From the NCBI RefSeq assembly GCF_001645125.1, contig NZ_LXKA01000327.1, positions 124,001-188,000 of the forward strand: DNA of 64,000 nucleotides. The letters are read 5' to 3'. Source of the stretch: Paraburkholderia ginsengiterrae (GTDB lineage Bacteria > Pseudomonadota > Gammaproteobacteria > Burkholderiales > Burkholderiaceae). Made by a program: the position numbers and the translations under genes. Under the pieces are notes generated by a model. It saw only the letters and a program-made list of their open reading frames with translations, had not been told where the DNA came from and ran no database searches. This document shows positions 35,203-44,541 of this stretch, one piece after another. Every line of letters starts with the position of its first letter. The stretch's first letter is position 1.

Positions 35203-36947
35203 TGAACTTCTCCCCGTGCATCGTCATTCCGATCTACAACCACAAAGATGCGATCGGCGCGACCGTGGCGCATCTCGCGGTCCACGGCTTGCCGATGTTC
35301 GTCGTCGATGACGGCAGCGACGAGGCGACCCAGCAGGTGCTCGCCGCGCTCGCGCAGCAGTACGCCGGTCAGCTGACGCTGCTGCGCTTGCCCATCAACG
35401 GCGGCAAAGGCGCGGCGGTGATGGCCGGACTGCGCGCCGCGCGCAAGGCGGGCTACACGCACGCTTTGCAGATCGACGCCGACGGCCAGCACGACGCCAC
35501 CGATGTGCCCCGTTTCCTCGATGCGGCGCGAGCCGAACCGGGCGCGGTGATTCTCGGCCGCCCGGTCTACGACGACAGCGTGCCGAAAGCGCGTCTCTAC
35601 GGCCGGTATCTGACGCATGTGTGGGTGTGGATCGAAACGCTTTCGCTGACTATCCGCGACTCGATGTGCGGCTTCCGCCTGTACCCGCTCGCACTGGCCT
35701 GCGATCTGATCGATAGCGTGGCGCTGCCGACGCGGATGGACTTCGACATCGAGATCCTCGTGCGCCTCTATTGGCGGCGCGCGGCGTTCCGCTCGATTCC
35801 GACGCGCGTTACCTACGCCACCGACGGCGTGTCGCATTTCGACGTGCTGTGGGACAACGTGCGCATCAGCCGCAGCCATACGCGGCTGGTATTCGGCATG
35901 CTGTGGCGTCTGCCGGTGCTGCTCGCGCACAAGTTCATGCCGCGCCGTGGCGCGCCGCGCGCGGACGAGCCCAACGAGCCCAACGAGCCCGGCGAATCCA
36001 ACGAGCAGGACTGGTGGCGGATCGCCGAACGCGGCAGCCATCTGGGCATGTCCCTGCTCGCGCTCAGCTGCAAGCTGTTCGGCCGCCGCTTCACCGCGCT
36101 CTGGCTGCATCCGATCGTCGCGTATTTTCTGCTGACGGGCCGCGCCGCGCGCGAGGCGTCAGGCAACTACTTCAGGCATCTCGGCGAGACCGCGCCGCGC
36201 GGCGCGACGCCGCGTCCAGGCTGGCTGTCCGCGTATCGCCATATGCTGGCGTTCGCGCAAGCGGGCTTCGACAAGCTCGCCGCCTGGTCCGGCCGCGTCA
36301 ACGACGCCGACGTCACGTTCGAGGATCCTTCGGCGTTCAAGGCCCTGGTGGCGAGCGGCAAGGGTGCGCTCGTGATCGGCGCGCATCTCGGCAATCTGGA
36401 AATGACCCGCGCGCTCGCCGCGCACGGCGCTCATGCGAAGGTCACGGCGGTCGTCTACACCGAGCACGCGCGCCGCTTCAACAGCGTGCTCGCCTCGGCC
36501 AACAGCGAGTTCGCGCGGCATTTGCTGGAAGTCAGCGACTTCGGACCGGAGACCGCCGTGATGATGCAGGAGCGCGTCGATGCCGGCGAGCTGCTGGTGA
36601 TCGTGGGCGACCGCGTGCCCGCGCACGAGACGGGCCGCACCACTGAAGCACAGTTTCTCGGTTCGGCCGCGCCGTTCGCGCAGGGCCCGTATGTGCTCGC
36701 GCATGCGTTGGGGTGCCCGGTCTATCTGTTCTTCTGTCTGAAAGAGCGCGACGGCTACCGTCTGTACTTCGAACCGTTCGCCGAGCGTATCGAGTTGCCG
36801 CGCCGCGAACGCGCGCGGCATGTCGCTGCGTGGGCGCAGCGTTATGCCGTGCGGCTCGAACATTATTGCCGCAAGGCACCTTATCAATGGTTCAACTTCT
36901 TCGATTTCTGGGCCAGCCCCAAGCGAGGCGCGAATGGCCGAACATGA
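35202..36947 (+). CDS. family 2 glycosyltransferase fused to an LpxL-type acyltransferase
   Basis: 581 residues from ATG 35202, which overlaps the upstream stop codon. Residues 1-250 are a GT2 glycosyltransferase of the dolichol-phosphate-mannose-synthase type, with VDDGSD (35-40) and DADGQH (92-97). An acidic repeat linker rich in NEP (about 256-271) joins it to a lipid A late acyltransferase domain, whose HX4E-type motif HLGNLE lies near residue 395 and GDRVPAHETGRT after it. This recurs as one protein in aryl-polyene clusters. It probably builds and acylates the glycolipid anchor. Inner-membrane, cytoplasmic face. Confidence 0.9.
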   Translation: MNFSPCIVIPIYNHKDAIGATVAHLAVHGLPMFVVDDGSDEATQQVLAALAQQYAGQLTLLRLPINGGKGAAVMAGLRAARKAGYTHALQIDADGQHDATDVPRFLDAARAEPGAVILGRPVYDDSVPKARLYGRYLTHVWVWIETLSLTIRDSMCGFRLYPLALACDLIDSVALPTRMDFDIEILVRLYWRRAAFRSIPTRVTYATDGVSHFDVLWDNVRISRSHTRLVFGMLWRLPVLLAHKFMPRRGAPRADEPNEPNEPGESNEQDWWRIAERGSHLGMSLLALSCKLFGRRFTALWLHPIVAYFLLTGRAAREASGNYFRHLGETAPRGATPRPGWLSAYRHMLAFAQAGFDKLAAWSGRVNDADVTFEDPSAFKALVASGKGALVIGAHLGNLEMTRALAAHGAHAKVTAVVYTEHARRFNSVLASANSEFARHLLEVSDFGPETAVMMQERVDAGELLVIVGDRVPAHETGRTTEAQFLGSAAPFAQGPYVLAHALGCPVYLFFCLKERDGYRLYFEPFAERIELPRRERARHVAAWAQRYAVRLEHYCRKAPYQWFNFFDFWASPKRGANGRT

Positions 36948-38535
36948 TCTGATCGATGTGCCGAAGGCAGGCGCGAATGCAAGCGTGAACGTGGCGGCAG
37001 TCGTGATTGGCGGGCGCAAGCTGACCATCGAGGAGGTCGTCGCGATCGCGCAGCACCGCGCGCCGGTCGCGTTGAGCGCCGATCCGGCGTGGCGCTCGCG
37101 CATCCAGCGCGGCGCGGATTTTCTGCGCCGGCATCTGGCTGCGGGCGCGACGGTGTACGGCGTCAACACCGGTTACGGTGACGCCTGTGTGGTCGACGTG
37201 CCGATGGAACTGGTCGAAGCGCTGCCGTTGCAACTGACGCGTTATCACGGCTGCGGCATGGGCCAGTATCTCGACGACGCGCAAACGCTCGCGGTGATCG
37301 CCGCGCGGCTCAATTCGCTCGCTTATGGTTTTTCCGGCGTGCGCCCGGTATTGCTCGAGCGTCTGGCGGACCTGGTCAACTATCGGGTGCTGCCGCGGAT
37401 TCCGTCGGAAGGCTCGGTCGGTGCGAGCGGCGACCTCACGCCGCTCTCGTACGTGGCCGCCGCTCTGGCGGGCGAGCGCGACGTGCTGTTCGAGGGCCAC
37501 CTGCGCAACGTGCGCGACGTGTGGAGCGAACTCGGTCAAACACCGCTCACGCTCGCACCGAAAGAAGGGCTCGCGTTGATGAACGGCACCGCGGTGATGA
37601 CGGGCCTCGCCTGTCTCGCCTTTGCGCGCGCCGATCATCTGACGCGTCTCACCGCGCGTCTCACTGCGCTGTGCACCGTGGCGCTCGACGGCCGCGCCGC
37701 CCACTTCGACGCGATGCTTTTCGAAGCGAAGCCGCACGTCGGCCAGGCCGAAGCGGCAGCATGGATTCGCGACGATCTGGCCGGGCGCGACGACACGCCG
37801 GGCCACCGTCTGCAAGACCGCTATTCGATTCGCTGTGCGCCGCATGTGATCGGCGTGGCGCGCGACGCGCTCTCGTGGGTGCGCCGCGACGTCGAGAACG
37901 AGCTCAACAGCGCGAACGACAATCCGTTGATCGATCCGGACAACGAACGGGTGCTGCACGGCGGCAATTTCTACGGCGGCCATATCGCGTTCGCGATGGA
38001 TTCGCTGAAAGTCGCCGTCGCCAATCTCGCCGATCTGATGGACCGGCAGCTCGCCCTGCTGGTCGACGTGAATTTCAACAACGGCTTGCCGCGCAATCTC
38101 TCGGGCGCCGCGCCCGCGCGTGCCGCGATCAATCACGGCTTCAAGGCCGTGCAGATTTCGTCGTCCGCGTGGACGGCCGAGGCGTTGAAGAACACGATGC
38201 CCGCGAGCGTGTTCTCGCGCTCGACCGAGGCGCACAACCAGGACAAGGTCAGCATGGGCACGATCGCCGCGCGCGACTGTTTGCGCGTGCTGGAATTGAC
38301 CGAGCAGGTTGCCGCCGCGCATACGCTCGCGACCGTGCAGGCTGCGCGTCTGCGCCTGCGGATCGACAGCGACACGCCGGTTCCGGCAGCGCTGCATACG
38401 TTCATCGACAGCGTGAGCGCGCAGTCGCCGTTCGTCGACGAAGACCGCCCACTCGAATTCGAGCTGCGCGCGCTGACCGCGCGGATTGCCGCATGCGATC
38501 TGCTGCGCGACTATCGTGGAGGATCGAACGCATGA
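36934..38535 (+). CDS. MIO-type aromatic amino acid ammonia-lyase (histidine/tyrosine/phenylalanine lyase family)
   Basis: 533 residues from ATG 36934, overlapping the upstream gene by 14 bp. The cofactor triad A164-S165-G166 in GSVGASGDLTPLSY cyclises to methylidene-imidazolone. The catalytic YGVNTGYGD loop, EVLNSANDNPL-like segment and NFNNGLPRNL are intact. The substrate-selectivity segment reads RYHGCGMG, unlike the SH of histidine lyases and the HL of some tyrosine lyases, so substrate cannot be fixed. In the cluster context, deamination of tyrosine or phenylalanine to a cinnamate-type starter is the most likely role. Confidence 0.9.
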   Translation: MAEHDLIDVPKAGANASVNVAAVVIGGRKLTIEEVVAIAQHRAPVALSADPAWRSRIQRGADFLRRHLAAGATVYGVNTGYGDACVVDVPMELVEALPLQLTRYHGCGMGQYLDDAQTLAVIAARLNSLAYGFSGVRPVLLERLADLVNYRVLPRIPSEGSVGASGDLTPLSYVAAALAGERDVLFEGHLRNVRDVWSELGQTPLTLAPKEGLALMNGTAVMTGLACLAFARADHLTRLTARLTALCTVALDGRAAHFDAMLFEAKPHVGQAEAAAWIRDDLAGRDDTPGHRLQDRYSIRCAPHVIGVARDALSWVRRDVENELNSANDNPLIDPDNERVLHGGNFYGGHIAFAMDSLKVAVANLADLMDRQLALLVDVNFNNGLPRNLSGAAPARAAINHGFKAVQISSSAWTAEALKNTMPASVFSRSTEAHNQDKVSMGTIAARDCLRVLELTEQVAAAHTLATVQAARLRLRIDSDTPVPAALHTFIDSVSAQSPFVDEDRPLEFELRALTARIAACDLLRDYRGGSNA

Positions 38536-38963
38536 GCGGATCCCACAAAGTGCTGAGCGCGAGTGCGATGGTCGAGGTGCCGTTCCACGATGTCGACGCC
38601 ATGAACGTGTGCTGGCACGGCCACTATCTGAAGTACTTCGAGATTGGCCGCGCCGCGCTGCTGCGCGCGTTCGACTACGATTACCGCGAGATGCAGGCGT
38701 CGGGCTACCTGTGGCCGATCGTCGAGGCGCATCTGAAGTACGTGCGGCCCGCCACGTATGGTCAGCAGATCGAAGTGCGCACACAACTGCTCGAACACGA
38801 AAACCGCCTGAAAATAGGCTATGAAATCGTCGACTGCGCATCCGGTACGCGTCTGACGAAGGGCTACACGATTCAGGTCGCCGTCGACGCGGCGACTCAG
38901 GAATTGCAGTTCGTCTCGCCGCCGGTCGTGTTCGACAAGCTGGAGCGCGTATGGGGACGATAA
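38532..38963 (+). CDS. acyl-CoA/ACP thioesterase, 4-hydroxybenzoyl-CoA type (aryl-polyene cluster)
   Basis: 143 residues. A hotdog thioesterase. The catalytic region FHDVDAMNVCWHGHYLKYFE at 19-37 has the active-site aspartate (D22) and the helix start typical of the 4HBT/YbgC group. It overlaps the lyase gene by 4 bp (ATGA) and the LolA-like gene by 13 bp. A role in releasing or editing acyl chains on the carrier proteins is likely. Confidence 0.9.
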   Translation: MSGSHKVLSASAMVEVPFHDVDAMNVCWHGHYLKYFEIGRAALLRAFDYDYREMQASGYLWPIVEAHLKYVRPATYGQQIEVRTQLLEHENRLKIGYEIVDCASGTRLTKGYTIQVAVDAATQELQFVSPPVVFDKLERVWGR

Positions 38964-39643
38964 CTTTCGGCGCCAGGGTTGTGAGTGCATTGGGAGCGTT
39001 GTTTGCCCTAAGCGCGGCCGGTGTGATCGCATGGCCGGTGCCGGTGGTGCAGGCCGCGCAGGCAGCGCAAGCGTCGGCCGCCGCCGCCCCCGCGCTGGTC
39101 TCGCAAATCGCCGCCCGCCTCGCGCAGGCCAAGGGCGTGCGCGCGCAATTCACGCAGACGCAAACGCTCGCCGCGATGAAACAGCCACTGGTCAGCACCG
39201 GCTCGCTGCTGTTTTTCCGCGAACGCGGCGTGATCTGGCAGATCGACACGCCGTACAAGGCGACCTATGTGATTACTGACGCCGGCGTCGCCGAAGTCGA
39301 CGCCAACGGCCAGCGCGTGACGACACGCGGCGCACAGGGCACACGCGGCGTCGCGCAGGTGTCGAAGATGATGCGCGCGATGCTCGGCGGCGATCTGTCG
39401 GCGCTGTACTCGCAATTCGACGTGCAGGCCGAGGGCGGCGTTGCGCGCTGGCGCATGCAACTCACGCCAAACCAGCCGCAGATCGCACAGTCGATCAAAG
39501 GTCTGGAGATGAACGGCGGCGACTATCTGCAGAGCCTGCGCATCACATTGGCGAATGGCGACGTGACCCAGCTCGATTTCGCGAAAAGCGCGGCCGTGAC
39601 CGAACTCACGGCGGCTGAGCGCGGCCTGCTCGGGGCGCCGTAA
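38951..39643 (+). CDS. LolA-like outer-membrane lipid carrier (aryl-polyene cluster)
   Basis: 230 residues with an N-terminal signal peptide of about 35 residues, so periplasmic. The mature domain follows the LolA fold with GVRAQFTQTQTLAAM and the strands GSLLFFRERGVIWQIDTPYK. LolA proteins shuttle lipoproteins; dedicated versions in aryl-polyene clusters are thought to carry the lipid product across the periplasm. It is followed directly by the exporter gene (start at 39643 overlaps the stop). Confidence 0.88.
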   Translation: MGTITFGARVVSALGALFALSAAGVIAWPVPVVQAAQAAQASAAAAPALVSQIAARLAQAKGVRAQFTQTQTLAAMKQPLVSTGSLLFFRERGVIWQIDTPYKATYVITDAGVAEVDANGQRVTTRGAQGTRGVAQVSKMMRAMLGGDLSALYSQFDVQAEGGVARWRMQLTPNQPQIAQSIKGLEMNGGDYLQSLRITLANGDVTQLDFAKSAAVTELTAAERGLLGAP

Positions 39644-42132
39644 TGGACGTGCCGCAACAGCGCTCGATGAGACAGGCGTGGGGCATGCGTGCCGCGTGGC
39701 TGCTGCTCGCGTTCGTCGCGGCGCTGTATTGCGGCTGGCGCTTCGCCGGGCCGTCGCCGCTGCAAACCAATCTGCTCGCGCTGCTGCCCGCCACGGAGGC
39801 CGACCCCGTCGCGGAAAAGGCGGTCGATACGCTGGCGAGCGCGCTGGGCGACCGCACGGTCTTTCTCGTCACCAGCCACGACGACGCGCACGCGAAAGCC
39901 GCGGCGCGGCAACTGGGCGCATCGCTGCAAAAGAGCGGGGCGTTTGGGTCCGTGACGGCCGAGTTGCCGCCGTTCGATCTTTCACAGATCGCGACGCTGT
40001 ACATGCCGTACCGCTTCGGATTGCTGGCGCCGGCTGATCGCACCGCGCTTGCGAACGCCGCGGCGGGCGGCAAGCAGTACGACGCATCGCAGGCGATGCC
40101 ACCTTCCGGGCAAACTCCCCTTGCGGGATTGAAGGATGCGCTCGCGCAGCGTATCTATAGCCCATTGCGCGGCGGGCTCACCACGCCGCTCGCCGACGAT
40201 CCGTTCGGTTGGCTCGAACACTGGCTCGGTGGTTTGCCGCTTGCCACCTCGAATCTCGAACTCGAAGACAACCTGCTGGTGTCGCATCGAAACGGCGCTA
40301 CCAGCGTGCTGATCGTCGCGACTTTGCCGGGGTCCGCTTACGAATCCAGCACGCAGCACGCTGTGCTGACGGCGCTCGCCCACGGCGAAAGCGCGTTGAA
40401 GCAGGCATTTCCCGACGTGTCGGTGGCGCGCACGGGCGCCGTCTTTTATGCGGAATCGGCACGCAGCGCGTCCGAGCATGAAGTGCACCTGATCGGCGTC
40501 GCGTCGCTATTCGGCATCGCGTTGCTGATGATGTGGGTGTTTCGCTCAGCGCGTCTGCTGCTGCTCGGCTTCTTGTCGACCGCGCTCGGCATTGTCTGCG
40601 CGCTCGCGGTGACGATGCTGGTGTTCGGCAAGCTGCATCTGTTGACGCTCGTATTCGGCGCAAGCCTGATCGGCGAGGCCGTCGATTATTCGATCCAGTA
40701 CTTCGTGGTGTTCCTCGGCGCGCAGCGCACCTGGGACGCGCGACGCGGTGCGCGTGCGGTGCGCCCCGCGCTAACCGTGGCGCTGATGACGAGCCTGCTC
40801 GGCTACGCGATCCTCATGTGGGTGCCGTTCCCGGCGCTCAAGCAGATCGCCTGCTTTGCGATGGTGGGGATCGTGACGGCGTTTGCTTCCGTGCAGTGGC
40901 TGCTGCCCGCGTTGCTTACCCGCGCGCCCAGGCGTGGCCGACAGCGCGTGTTTGCGCGAGCGGCGCGCCTGCTGACAGTGTGGCATCGCGCGATTGGCGG
41001 CAAGCGGACGTGGCTCGTGGCGGCGCTGTTGCTGCTGCTGGCAGTTCCCGGCTGGTTGCGCCTGACCAGCGACGACGATATCCATCTGCTGATCCAGCGC
41101 GATCCGTCGCTCGTCGCGCAGGAAGACAAGGTGCGCGAGGCGGTCGGCGTCGACAACAGCGCGCAGTTTTTCGTCGTGCGCGGCGACACGCCGGAAGTAG
41201 TGCTGCAACGCGCGGAGGCGCTGGGTACCAAACTGGACGCGTTGAACGGCACGGCGAACAAGGTGGGCAGCTATCAATCGGTTGCGCAATTCGTGCCGTC
41301 GGCGAAGCGGCAGAGTGAAGACCGCGCGCTGCTCGCGCAGCATGTGTTCAACAATACCGCCGCATTGCGCGCCACACTGCTGCAAGCGGGTTTCAAGGAC
41401 GAAGTCGCCGACGCCTGGCTCGCCGCGTACGCCAAGCCGCAGGCGCCGCTCACGGTCGATACGTGGCTCGCGGCAGCGTGGTCGCAACCGTACAGGCATC
41501 TCTGGCTGGGCGAGGTCGATCCGGCTATGAAGGTCTATGCGGCGGTCGTCATTCCGCAAGGCGTGACACCGCGGAACGAGCCCACGCTGATCGCCACCGC
41601 GCACGAATTGCCTGGCGTCGTGTTCGTCGACAAGGCAGCCAGCGTTTCGAAGCTGTTCGGTGCGTATCGGGTGGATAGCGGCTGGTGGCTCGGCGGCGCG
41701 CTGACTCTTGTGCTTGTTCTGCTGATCGTGCGGTATGCCGGGAAGGGCGGATCCTTGCGGGACCGTATGCGTGGTGGCATCGCCGTGACGCTGCCCGTGC
41801 TGCTCGCCGTGGGTGTCACGCTGGCGGTATTCGGTTATGCCGGCGTTCCGCTCAATCTGTTCAACTGGCTCGCGCTGATGCTGGTGCTCGGCGTGGGCGC
41901 AAACTATGCCGTGTTTCTGCGTGAAGGCTGCCTGCGCGGCGACGCGGATCTCGGCGCGGTGTGGACAGGCGTGCTGCTTTCGGCATACACCACGCTGTTG
42001 TCGTTCGGCATGCTCGGCATGAGTGCGATGCCTGTGTTGAAGAGCTTCGGCGCGACGCTCGCGCTTGGCATCGCGATATCGGTGCTGCTTGCACCGATCG
42101 GCATGCCATCGGAATCAAGGAGGGCCGCATGA
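39643..42132 (+). CDS. MMPL/RND-type exporter (aryl-polyene cluster)
   Basis: 829 residues with about twelve membrane segments in two halves, each led by a large periplasmic domain. It belongs to the MMPL branch of the RND superfamily, as in mycobacterial lipid exporters. The helix with GASLIGEAVDYSIQYF and its second-half counterpart around LGVGANYAVFLREG carry the charged residues used for proton coupling. It probably lifts the aryl-polyene lipid from the inner membrane for the LolA-like carrier. It overlaps the following ketosynthase by 4 bp. Confidence 0.92.
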   Translation: MDVPQQRSMRQAWGMRAAWLLLAFVAALYCGWRFAGPSPLQTNLLALLPATEADPVAEKAVDTLASALGDRTVFLVTSHDDAHAKAAARQLGASLQKSGAFGSVTAELPPFDLSQIATLYMPYRFGLLAPADRTALANAAAGGKQYDASQAMPPSGQTPLAGLKDALAQRIYSPLRGGLTTPLADDPFGWLEHWLGGLPLATSNLELEDNLLVSHRNGATSVLIVATLPGSAYESSTQHAVLTALAHGESALKQAFPDVSVARTGAVFYAESARSASEHEVHLIGVASLFGIALLMMWVFRSARLLLLGFLSTALGIVCALAVTMLVFGKLHLLTLVFGASLIGEAVDYSIQYFVVFLGAQRTWDARRGARAVRPALTVALMTSLLGYAILMWVPFPALKQIACFAMVGIVTAFASVQWLLPALLTRAPRRGRQRVFARAARLLTVWHRAIGGKRTWLVAALLLLLAVPGWLRLTSDDDIHLLIQRDPSLVAQEDKVREAVGVDNSAQFFVVRGDTPEVVLQRAEALGTKLDALNGTANKVGSYQSVAQFVPSAKRQSEDRALLAQHVFNNTAALRATLLQAGFKDEVADAWLAAYAKPQAPLTVDTWLAAAWSQPYRHLWLGEVDPAMKVYAAVVIPQGVTPRNEPTLIATAHELPGVVFVDKAASVSKLFGAYRVDSGWWLGGALTLVLVLLIVRYAGKGGSLRDRMRGGIAVTLPVLLAVGVTLAVFGYAGVPLNLFNWLALMLVLGVGANYAVFLREGCLRGDADLGAVWTGVLLSAYTTLLSFGMLGMSAMPVLKSFGATLALGIAISVLLAPIGMPSESRRAA

Positions 42133-43313
42133 AGGCGCCATCAGTTTATTTGCACGCGCTCGGCATGATCAACGCGCTCGGCGGCGACCTCGATAGCATT
42201 GTCCCGGGGCTGGCCGCCGGCCGTTCGCCCGGCATGGCGAACGCGCATACGGGAATCGGCGAAGCATTTGTCGGCAGTGTGCTCACGCCGCTGGAACTGG
42301 CGCCGCCCGCCGAACTCGCCCGCTACGACTGCCGCAATAACCGCTTGCTGCTCGCCGCGCTGGCGCAGATCGCCCCGGCGCTCGACGCGGCACGCGAGCG
42401 CTACGGCGCACACCGGATCGGCGTGGTGCTCGGCACCAGCACGTCTGGCATCGAAGCGGCGGAAGCCGCATTCGTCTATCAGGCGCAAGCGGGCGGCCTG
42501 CCCGCGAACTTCAATTACCGGCAGATGGAAATCGGCACCGCCGCGCCGTTTGCCGCCCCTGCGCTCGGCCTGCACGGTCCGGCGTTCACCATCTCGACCG
42601 CGTGCACCTCGAGTGCGAAAGCCTTTGCGTCGGCGCGCCGGCTGCTGCAATTGCGGCTGTGCGATGCTGTCGTGGTGGGCGGCGTCGATTCGCTATGCGA
42701 ACTGACGGTGCAGGGTTTTGCATCGCTCGAATCGACCAGCGGGTCGCGCGCCAATCCGATGAGCCGCAATCGCTGCGGCATCAATGTCGGCGAAGGGGCG
42801 GCCGTGTTCCTGATGAGCCGCGACGAAGCCGCGGTGCGGCTCGCGGGCGCCGGTGAGTCGAGCGACGCGCATCACATCTCGTCGCCGGACCCGCTTGGCG
42901 TGGGCGGCGAACTTGCGATACGCGCGGCGCTCGCGGACGTGGGCGTCGAATCCTCGGCAATCGGCTACGTGAATCTGCACGCCACCGCCACGCGCAAGAA
43001 CGACGAAATGGAAGCCGGCCTGATGTCGCGTGTGTTCCCAGGCGGTGTGGCGACGAGCGGCACCAAGCCGCTGACCGGCCATCAGCTTGGCGCGGCCGGC
43101 GCCACCGAACTCGGGTTTGCCTGGCTGACGCTGGCGCGCGACGACGTGCCGCTGCCGCGCCATCTGTGGGACGGCGCGGCCGATCCCGCGCTGCCGGTGC
43201 TGGACCTTGTCGAGAGCGAGCGCTTTTTGCCGCGCGGCGCCGGCGCGCAATACGTCATGAGCAACTCGTTTGCGTTTGGCGGCAGCAACGTCAGCCTGAT
43301 CCTCGCACAATGA
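42129..43313 (+). CDS. beta-ketoacyl-ACP synthase A (aryl-polyene cluster)
   Basis: 394 residues from ATG 42129. All three catalytic residues are present: C159 in TISTACTSSAKA, a histidine in VNLHATATRKND and another in LTGHQLGAAGATE. The N-terminus is diverged from FabF. It would extend the chain with malonyl units. It overlaps both the exporter gene and the dehydratase gene by 4 bp, consistent with coupled translation. Paralogue of the ketosynthases at 44541 and 45764. Confidence 0.92.
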   Translation: MKAPSVYLHALGMINALGGDLDSIVPGLAAGRSPGMANAHTGIGEAFVGSVLTPLELAPPAELARYDCRNNRLLLAALAQIAPALDAARERYGAHRIGVVLGTSTSGIEAAEAAFVYQAQAGGLPANFNYRQMEIGTAAPFAAPALGLHGPAFTISTACTSSAKAFASARRLLQLRLCDAVVVGGVDSLCELTVQGFASLESTSGSRANPMSRNRCGINVGEGAAVFLMSRDEAAVRLAGAGESSDAHHISSPDPLGVGGELAIRAALADVGVESSAIGYVNLHATATRKNDEMEAGLMSRVFPGGVATSGTKPLTGHQLGAAGATELGFAWLTLARDDVPLPRHLWDGAADPALPVLDLVESERFLPRGAGAQYVMSNSFAFGGSNVSLILAQ

Positions 43314-43819
43314 CCCAGGCATTGAATCACGCAATGACCCCGACGCCCACCATTCAGGACCTGCTGCAGCAGCCGATCGAAGCGATCATTCCGCATCGCG
43401 GCACCATGCTGCTGATCGACGGCGTGAACGCGTTCAGCGACGAGACGCTGAGCGCGCGCGCCACGGTGCGCGCCGACGCCTGGTATGCCGACGCCGACGG
43501 CGCCATGCCCGCCTGGATCGGTATTGAACTGATGGCGCAGGCGATCGCCGCTCACGTCGCGTTGCTGGCCATGCGCGGCGGTGGCCAGGCGCGGCCCGGC
43601 GTGCTGTTGGGCTCGCGCAGCTACAAAGCTTTGCAGCCAACGTTTGCCGGCGGCGCGCAGCTGCTGATCCAGGTCACGGAATTGCTGCGCAGCGAGGAAG
43701 GCCACGGCGCCTACGAATGCACGATTCACCATGGTGACGTGTGTTGCGCCGAGGCCGTCATCAAGGTCTATCAACCGCCCAATTTTCAGTCATTCATCGA
43801 AGGGAGTTTCAGTTCATGA
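43310..43819 (+). CDS. 3-hydroxyacyl-ACP dehydratase (aryl-polyene cluster)
   Basis: 169 residues. A FabZ/ApeP-like hotdog dehydratase, with H29 in PHRGTMLLIDGV. It forms the conjugated double bond after ketoreduction, which makes the polyene since no enoyl reductase is encoded. It probably acts together with the dehydratase domain fused to the ligase. Overlaps both neighbours by ATGA. Confidence 0.9.
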   Translation: MTQALNHAMTPTPTIQDLLQQPIEAIIPHRGTMLLIDGVNAFSDETLSARATVRADAWYADADGAMPAWIGIELMAQAIAAHVALLAMRGGGQARPGVLLGSRSYKALQPTFAGGAQLLIQVTELLRSEEGHGAYECTIHHGDVCCAEAVIKVYQPPNFQSFIEGSFSS

Positions 43820-44541
43820 GCCGGCGTGTTCTCGTTACCGGCGCAAGCCGCGGCATTGGCCGCGCGACTGCGTACCAGTTGGCCGCCGACGGCTTCGCGG
43901 TGTCCGTGAATTGCCGCACGGGACGCAGCGAGGCCGACGCGGTTGCGACCGGCATCGCTGCGCAGGGCGGCACGGCGCGCGTACTGCAATTCGACGTGCG
44001 CGAGCGCGCCGTATGCCGCGAAGTGCTCGAAGCCGACGTCGCGGCGCATGGCCCGTATTACGGCATCGTGTGCAGCGCGGGCGTGACCCGCGACGCCGCG
44101 TTTCCCGCTCTGACCGAAGAAGACTGGGACATCGTGATCGAAACCGGTCTCGACTCGTTCTATAACGTCGTCCATCCGTTGACCATGCCGATGGTGCGCG
44201 CCCGCAAGGGCGGCCGCATCGTCACGATCGCTTCGGTGTCCGGCGTGATGGGCAATCGCGGCCAGGTTAACTACAGCGCGGCCAAGGCGGGGCTGATCGG
44301 CGCGACCAAAGCGCTCGCGGTCGAACTCGCTACGCGCAATATCACCGTCAATTGCGTGGCGCCGGGTCTGATCGAAACCGGCATGCTCGACGACGTGCCG
44401 CTCGAGCAGGCGTTGAAGACGGTACCGATGAACCGCGTCGGCCAGCCTGCCGAGGTGGCGTCCGTGGTCAGCTTCCTGATGTCGGATGCGGCCTCGTACG
44501 TCACGCGCCAGGTGATCGGCGTCAACGGCGGGATGATCTGA
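43816..44541 (+). CDS. 3-ketoacyl-ACP reductase (aryl-polyene cluster)
   Basis: 241 residues from ATG 43816. A FabG-type short-chain dehydrogenase, with GASRGIG at 9-15 for NADPH binding, the serine and tyrosine catalytic residues in VSGVMGNRGQVNYSAAKAG and the C-terminal VNGGMI typical of FabG. It reduces the beta-keto group during chain building. It overlaps the dehydratase and the ketosynthase genes. Confidence 0.94.
   Translation: MSRRVLVTGASRGIGRATAYQLAADGFAVSVNCRTGRSEADAVATGIAAQGGTARVLQFDVRERAVCREVLEADVAAHGPYYGIVCSAGVTRDAAFPALTEEDWDIVIETGLDSFYNVVHPLTMPMVRARKGGRIVTIASVSGVMGNRGQVNYSAAKAGLIGATKALAVELATRNITVNCVAPGLIETGMLDDVPLEQALKTVPMNRVGQPAEVASVVSFLMSDAASYVTRQVIGVNGGMI

Noticed and set aside
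36892-39258. Minus-strand open frame of 788 codons
   Set aside because: Antisense to the ammonia-lyase, thioesterase and LolA-like genes; composition is arginine- and alanine-rich noise.
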